Shown in pieces: positions 58,290 to 64,000 of a DNA stretch of 64,000 nucleotides; position 1 is the first letter of the stretch; each line of letters begins with the position of its first letter. Source of the stretch: Dryocosmus kuriphilus (Eukaryota; Arthropoda; Insecta; Hymenoptera; Cynipidae); the NCBI GenBank assembly GCA_038277395.1, contig CM076193.1, positions 87,249,583-87,313,582 of the forward strand, written 5' to 3'. A model generated the notes under the pieces. The model saw only the letters and a list, made by a program, of their open reading frames with translations. It did no database searches and was not told the origin of the DNA. A program made the position numbers and the translations under genes.

Positions 58290-59490
58290 GATTGGCTTAT
58301 GAACAGAAAACTAGTCCTAGCAGCCATCATGATAGATGAAACCAGCGAAGATATTGACATGGCAATTAGTGCGATAAACGGCGGCAAACATGGAATAGTT
58401 CATCCTGAAATACTTACACAAATAATTCTAAAAAACACCATCGCAGAATTTGAAGAGAAACATCGCACTCGGTATCACTTCGACAATGAAAAAGAAAAAT
58501 ATTAAAACATAATAGATATTAGCAACCTATCTGTCGCAATAATCAATCTGTCGCAATAATCAAAGGCTTATTTGCTTATATTCTTGAAATCCCTATTATT
58601 GAAAAAGAAACAGGATCCATCCAACATATTATCCCAATTCCACCTCCATTAATAACATCCACTTTTTATTGATACAAGACAACGAACATATCATTACGTA
58701 TAGAGATTCTTACGTACCGACAGACCAAAGACTGATATTGTCCTGTAAACAGATCGAGAAATATGAAATTTGTCAGAAAAACGACCAAACATTATATTTT
58801 TTAACAAGGACACCTGCGAATGCTCATTAATAAAAAAATTCGCTACTACTAAATGTAACTCTTGAACTTACTTACTGAACAGAGAAACATTTATACCCAT
58901 AACTAGCGGTTAAGTAATTGTAACACTAGAATTGTTGAAACTAGATATTTGATGTAGCAATACCATCACACAGTTACGATTAGAAATGGTAACCAAAATT
59001 ACTGAAAGAAATTGTAGGATATAGAACGAACTTGACAGCTTAGAATTAAATTCTCAGACGGAAGATTATTACATAGAAACATTTAAAGTTACATTTCAAT
59101 TTAACTTTAACTCACAAGATATACAAAAACTTGAAGACAAAATGATTAAATAACCAAATTTCTAACCATAACTTACGAAAAGCTCGTTTAAGTCAATACG
59201 ACACTGAAAATATGATAAACAGTATCGACACACATACACGTGTTAAAAAATGGTCAGATACCTCTATGTAATGGTTACACCATATAGGGTACGCATCAAT
59301 TATTGTAATTTCTTTATATCTTCCTTATGAAACACGACTACTGAAATGTATCGCCAAATGTATACCTAGAGAGTATGCTTATTCTGCATTAAAACGCAAG
59401 TAGAATCACTTACCCATATAGTGACCTATAACGCTATTGCACAACCTTTAACTAAACATACGGGAGAACATAAAAACCGACGAACACATA
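58290..59490 (+). pseudogene. Errantivirus-like envelope (F-type) remnant
   Basis: An open frame of 68 codons (58299-58505) contains DMAISAINGGKHGI, then decayed frames with IPIIEKETGSI, a Pro-rich IPIPPP segment, and a cysteine-containing SCKQIEKYEICQKN near 58750-58780. This order resembles the ectodomain of baculovirus-F-like env proteins of insect errantiviruses, from memory of the family. A hydrophobic stretch near 59290-59330 could be a membrane anchor remnant. Stops and frameshifts are frequent. It ends just before a polypurine tract and LTR, the normal env position. No pol was found beside it. Confidence 0.5.
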
Positions 59491-59514
59491 TTTAAGAGAC
59501 TAAATTCAATGTAT

Positions 59515-59522
59515 AAAGGGGG
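59515..59522 (+). promoter_or_regulatory. Polypurine tract upstream of the LTR
   Basis: AAAGGGGG lies one base upstream of the LTR start, the expected plus-strand primer position. Confidence 0.6.
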
Positions 59523-59523
59523 T

Positions 59524-59704
59524 TGTTAGGAAGCTAGAGTCCACTCACTACCCTTAGGCTAATTGGGCTATATATGTAGAGGCTCGGCCCAGCTTCGTCA
59601 GTCGTCAGTTCTATTCTTGTACTCTTGCTGAGTAAACGTGCTTACGTCAATGCTTGTCTTGCGTTTATTAAAAAATATTATTAAAGGTTAATTTCGGCAT
59701 AACA
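59524..59704 (+). repeat. Short (181 bp) 3' LTR of the env-bearing element
   Basis: Starts TGTTAGGAAGCTAGAG and ends GGCATAACA (TG...CA). It contains a TATA-like CTATATATG at about 59567 and TCAGTCGTCAGTT about 30 nt downstream, a possible initiator. No matching 5' LTR was found in the window. Confidence 0.6.
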
Positions 59705-59974
59705 TACATGTATACGATATATTTTCCGTTCGGAAAAATGATTTTTGTAAGAATTTTCGTTTTTGTGGGGGAAAGCGATTTATGGTATGTTTTTTGTCAT
59801 AGACCAAAGTAAAATTTCACAACATTAATAAAGTATCGAATCTATCAAATTATAACATTTAATGTAAAATGTCATATACTTATACGGAGGTTTAAGAATA
59901 ATTCTGATTATGTTCCAAGTGACCATAAACAGATTATTTAACGCTGATATAAGTTTTTGTAACTTGTATTGTGA
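59705..59974. other. AT-rich spacer
   Basis: Under 300 bp; nothing recognised. Confidence 0.4.
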
Positions 59975-61150
59975 TTATTATACTCTCTCCCTTTTACGGG
60001 TTTTACAATCTCCAAAATATATTACAAATCTCACGTTACATCCTGTTCTACTCATATCTTTACATCCTGCTCTCAGCATACCTTTACAATGGAACAATCT
60101 TTACCGTCTCCAATTTCCCTCTTTGTTTTTATCTTTCCAGATAATTTTCTCTCCCTCTCTCATTTTCCTTAGATCAGTACGAATACTACTTATGTTACTC
60201 ACACAATTTCCTCTCCTTCTCTCACTGTATATCGCACTACATTAAATTCTGCTCTACTCGCACCTTTAACACAAGAACAGCACCTTACGTAACTATGCTC
60301 TTCTCGTATTCTTTCACATATTCGTGTCGTAGCTGGCCCTATCATTATCCCTCACTCGAAACTTCTTTCTTCTTTCCTCCTCTATCGCCTTCCTTCTCTC
60401 TTACTCCCTCCTCCTTTGAACTCTGGACTCCCGGTGCGTATGTTTTAAATTGCCGTGTTCTCCTACTTCCTCTGTTTCTCATCTCAACTTCCAATTCATA
60501 CTAAGTCCTGCCCATATTAAAATCTTTTCAGAAAGAGACGCGCTAAACACTTTCGTCCCCTCTTTCTCTCGTATTATATTCACAGAGACTCACTTCAAAC
60601 ATACCTCAGCTTCCAACGTACAGCCTCTAATCGTTGCCTCATTGCCTAGACCACAAGCTTGAGGAACCCAGATCCTTCATCCTGCTCGCCATTTCTCACA
60701 AGTCGTTCTCTCTTTTCTACGTCAAAAAATTATCACGCCTATATGTGGCATCTCTTTCTCGTCTAACAATCTAGTCAGGTTCGCTCCTATAGCCCTCCAT
60801 GTCTCTTAACATTGCTTACTCCGATGCCATCCTAACCTCCAAAATTGCATGCGCCAATTTTCGAAATGACCTTTACGCCACAAAAATCCTCTTCATCCCT
60901 TTCTCCACTCCCAAATTATCCTGATATTATTCTCGACTCTGTAATATGCTTTATCACCACCTTAATCCTCACCAGGGCTTCATAAGCAGCAAAAAAATAC
61001 TACCGCTCCACCTCACCATCTTTCCACAACCAAGGTTTAGTAACTTTATTTATTTTAAAATTAGAAAACTTATAAAAATCACTTTCTCTGGAGAGTTCAC
61101 CTTCTTAGCACTTTTTTTACTTTTTTTTACGAGTGATCGACTTTACCTCA
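59975..61150 (-). mobile_element. LINE-D: decayed LINE-A/B-type copy with 3' end
   Basis: The minus strand is A/G-rich and ends with the family 3' signal near 59983-60010: CCC, loop GTAAAA, GGGAGAGAG, TATAA. A GGATGTAAAGAT motif found in the LINE-B 3' end occurs just upstream. No long minus-strand frame remains. The right boundary is set only by the composition change near 61150. Confidence 0.6.
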
Positions 61151-61261
61151 CATTTTGGGGTAAGTTCGCGCAGACTTGAATGGATGACAAATAGTTTTTT
61201 ATGAATTAAATGCATGTTGTGCTTTATGGTATAAAATAGGGTTAGGTAGATTAGATTATGA

Positions 61262-64000
61262 TTATGCAGATAAGAGGGAGAAGGCAGAGAGAAGGGAAGG
61301 AGAAGGTCAAAAGGGGGTTAAGTTGGTGTTTTGGAATGTATCAGGGTTTAAAAGTAAAGATAGACATTTCTGGGATAAGGTAAACAAATGGGGCGTAATA
61401 ATGATGAGCAAGACATGGTTTAATGAGAAGGAATGGAATAGTGTTAAAAAAAATTTACCAAAAGGGTACACATGGACAGTGCGAGATGCAAGAAAGGAAC
61501 AGGAGATAGGAAGGAGAATGGGAGGCAGGGTCTCAGGGGTGAGAAAAGATTTGGGAAGAGAATAGAAAGGGTGACAGAGAAGAGAATGGTTGGAAAGTTA
61601 TAAAGAATTGTATGCAGGAAAAGAAAGAATAGTTGCGGTTAATTTTGCAGAAAATGGAAACACAGATAAATAGATAGAGAGGCTAAAATATTCTTGAATG
61701 TGGCTGGAGAGGCACGATGGTTCATATGCAATGGAAATACAAGGGGTGATGAAGAAGGGTAGTTGACGTACGTAGTAAAATGAGAAAGATAGATTGATTA
61801 CATTCTGGCAGAAGAAAGGATAAGAAAGTTTATAGACAGAATGGAAGTAGGGGATGAGATGGGATCGGGAAATTTTCCGGAAATCAACACTCTGAGAAGC
61901 GGCGAATTGAGGCGTAGTAGAGGAAAAACGGAAAGGTAACAAGGGTGGTAGCAAATGTAAGGGAAATGTTAGAGATTTTAAAGGAAGAGGTAATGATCCA
62001 AGTGGAGCAGGAAGAGAAGAGGAGAGAATGGTGGGAGGCGGAATATAGGGGCAGTAAGGAAGAATAAAGGAACATTTAAAATGTGGAGAAAAGGGAGTAC
62101 AATAAAAATAAAAAAGTGCATGAGAGGTTATTGAACGAGAAGCGGCAGAGGGGAAGAACCGGTATAATGAAGAGGTTGAGAAAACGGTTAAGGCAGGTAG
62201 TGAGTGGAAAGTAATACACAGGGCAAGAGGAGGATCGAAAAGGATAGATGATGAGATCGAAATAATCGAATGATCTGAGTATTCTAAAAAGCAATTAGAA
62301 GTATTAGAAAATATGGTAAAGGGGGAAGGTAGGAAGCCAGTGGAGGGTGAATGGGACGTCTGAAATTATATAAGTAGAGAATAGGTGAAAGAGGCATTAA
62401 AATGGCTGACAAAAAATAAGGCTACATGAGAGGACGGCATAGAGAACGACGTTCTTAAGTATGGAAGAGACGGGGTACAGGTAGTGATGTGAAGAATATG
62501 CAGTTAGGTCTGGAAGGAAGAAGTGTGGCCAAAAGAGTATATGACAGAGTTGGTAGTACCATTAATTAAGAAAGTACAGGATGCATAAAGAATGTATATG
62601 TACTCAATTACCTGGTGAATAGGAATCTAGTAAAGAAGAAGGAAAAGTTGATTGCTCTATTTGTGGATTTTAAGGTAGCGCTTGTTTCTCTAAACAGGAA
62701 GGTACTCTAGAAAACCCCGCAAGAGAGGGGAATGGACAAAGGGCTAGTGGAAAGGATTGGGGAAATTTACATAGAAACCAGAGCAAGGATGAGAGTAGGA
62801 TCACAAAAAGGAGAGGCGTTCTAGATAGGACTAGGAGTAAGTCATAATTGCTCTCTAAGTTCACTTCTATTTAGTATCCTGTTAGCAGACTTAGAGGCGA
62901 AACTAGCAAGGAAGGGTAACGTAGACGCTATACTGAGAAATAGTAAAATATATTCTTTGTCTTATGTGGACGATATAGTATTTTTAGTGGAAGATGAAGG
63001 AGGGATGAACTTAATGATGAGTTTTTAAAGAATACGCGAGAGAGAAAGGTCTAACGGTAAATGTGGAAGAGACCAAAATGGTGTCTTTCAGAAACAGGAG
63101 AAGAAAGATAGTGTACGAATGGAAGATGAATGGTGAGATGGTAGAACTCGTGGATGAGTTCTGCTATCTAGGGTTCTGGTTTGAGTCGGGAGGAGGAAGT
63201 AAGTTACAGGTGAAGAGGAGGCTTGAAAGGGCAAGTAAGATAATGGGTCAAGTGTGGGGTATGGGCAAGAGAAGATTCAAGGGTGATTGAAAGATGAGAG
63301 TGTGGTTGTTTGACGTGATTATGGGAGTGAGTTGGAGCTGTCCTAGATATATGTTGACAGAAGAACTGAGTAGAGAGAAAATAGTAATAAGGCAACGGAA
63401 AAGAGCATGGATCTTGGGAGAAAATTTAAGTGGGGGGCAGGGAAGTAAGACAGCTCAAGCATGTCTGAGGGAAATCCAAATTAAATAGGAGAGGGGTAAC
63501 ACGGACCGATCGGGACGGGAGGAGGGTATATTAGAGATGAGAAATGAATGTGGGTTAAATGAGGTAAATAAAGACTGGCAGCAGGTAGAGCAGTACTTGA
63601 TATTAAGGCAGGAAGAAGAAAAATGGGGAAAAATCGTAAGATAAAGTTATAATAGATGGTATAGGGTAATTAAGAGAGAAGCAGAGCCAAAATATGTGAA
63701 ACAGATGAAAAAAGCAGAGAAAGTGGAAAAGAGTGATGAGGTTCAGAATGGGAGAAGGTATGAGAGAATGCAGATACTGGTTGAATGAAGAAGAGAGTGT
63801 ATGCAGAGTGTGTGCATACGAACTAAAGACATGGGATCACATGCTAGAAAGATGCGCAGGGGATGAAACAGAAGGGGAGATCGTGAGTGACAGGATAAGA
63901 TGGATTTTGGATGAGAATGGAAAAGGTGAGAAGGGTCAAGAAATTTGGAAGAATTAAGAGAAAGGGCAGGGTGCAGGGTATAGGAAAAAGTCAAAATGGA
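61262..64000 (+). pseudogene. LINE-E: decayed ORF2 of LINE-A type, runs off right edge
   Basis: Endonuclease start KLVFWNVSGFKSKDRHFWDK at about 61320, close to the LINE-A start, is open to 61565. Later fragments: LIALFVDFKVALVSLNRK (62650), YVDD active site at 62963-62974, EFCYLGFWFESGGG (63150), and a C-terminal knuckle CRVCAYELKTWDHMLERC (63800-63860), ending at 63957. Numerous stops and shifts. YADD is changed to YVDD, which some RTs tolerate. The 3' UTR continues beyond the window. Confidence 0.8.

Noticed and set aside
60295..60662. Plus-strand open frames of 69-70 codons.
   Set aside because: Shadows of the A/G-rich minus-strand LINE-D; Ser/Phe/Leu-rich and featureless.

Overview
This is an animal nuclear genome window, almost certainly from an insect. 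The evidence is an R1-clade LINE, mariner, two Ty3/gypsy elements, an errantivirus-like env remnant, and one intron-containing host gene on an AT-rich background. No bacterial-style genes, operons or CRISPR arrays were seen. I cannot name the species; a hymenopteran is only a guess.

Most of the window is nested, decaying transposable elements. 1-4795 is a minus-strand LINE (LINE-A) with an unbroken ORF2 that runs off the left edge. 4796-6526 is AT-rich and holds two tRNA-like relics. 6550-8470 is an internally deleted LINE (LINE-B) between perfect 23-bp target-site duplications. 8494-13241 is AT-rich spacer with two short tandem repeats and an unidentified degenerate coding stretch near 12 kb. 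13242-23610 is Gypsy-1, with unequal LTRs. 24090-24409 is a tRNA-headed SINE whose 3' tail matches LINE-B. 24640-25743 is a broken gene of a repetitive arthropod family. 26160-29541 is an R1-like LINE. 29644-38287 is Gypsy-2, with about 1.36-kb LTRs and a CTTA duplication. 38540-39985 is a fragment of a third gypsy element.

40773-43909 is the most interesting locus: a transposon with inverted arms of about 620 bp around a broken gene. Its reading frames carry the RAG1-core landmarks (CDG, second Asp, CTxC, NK/R motif) in the RAG1 order and near-RAG1 spacing. 43940-46870 is an RTE-like LINE split by a mariner copy that lost its catalytic core but kept an open frame. 48510-49560 holds three clean minus-strand exons that resemble the N-terminal tail of an axonemal dynein heavy chain; they are the only likely functional host coding sequence here.

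50.6-52.1 kb is a repeat-rich patch: 163-bp tandem repeats, GCGCGAAGCGCG palindromes, a small MITE and a tRNA-Ser-like relic. 55250-58280 is another minus-strand LINE (LINE-C). 58290-59704 is an env-like remnant followed by a short LTR. 59975-64000 holds two head-to-head decayed LINE copies (D minus, E plus) of the LINE-A/B type.

The LINE-A/B/D/E group, the SINE and the shared 3' hairpin look like one autonomous/non-autonomous network. Nearly all other mobile genes are broken by stops, frameshifts or catalytic substitutions.
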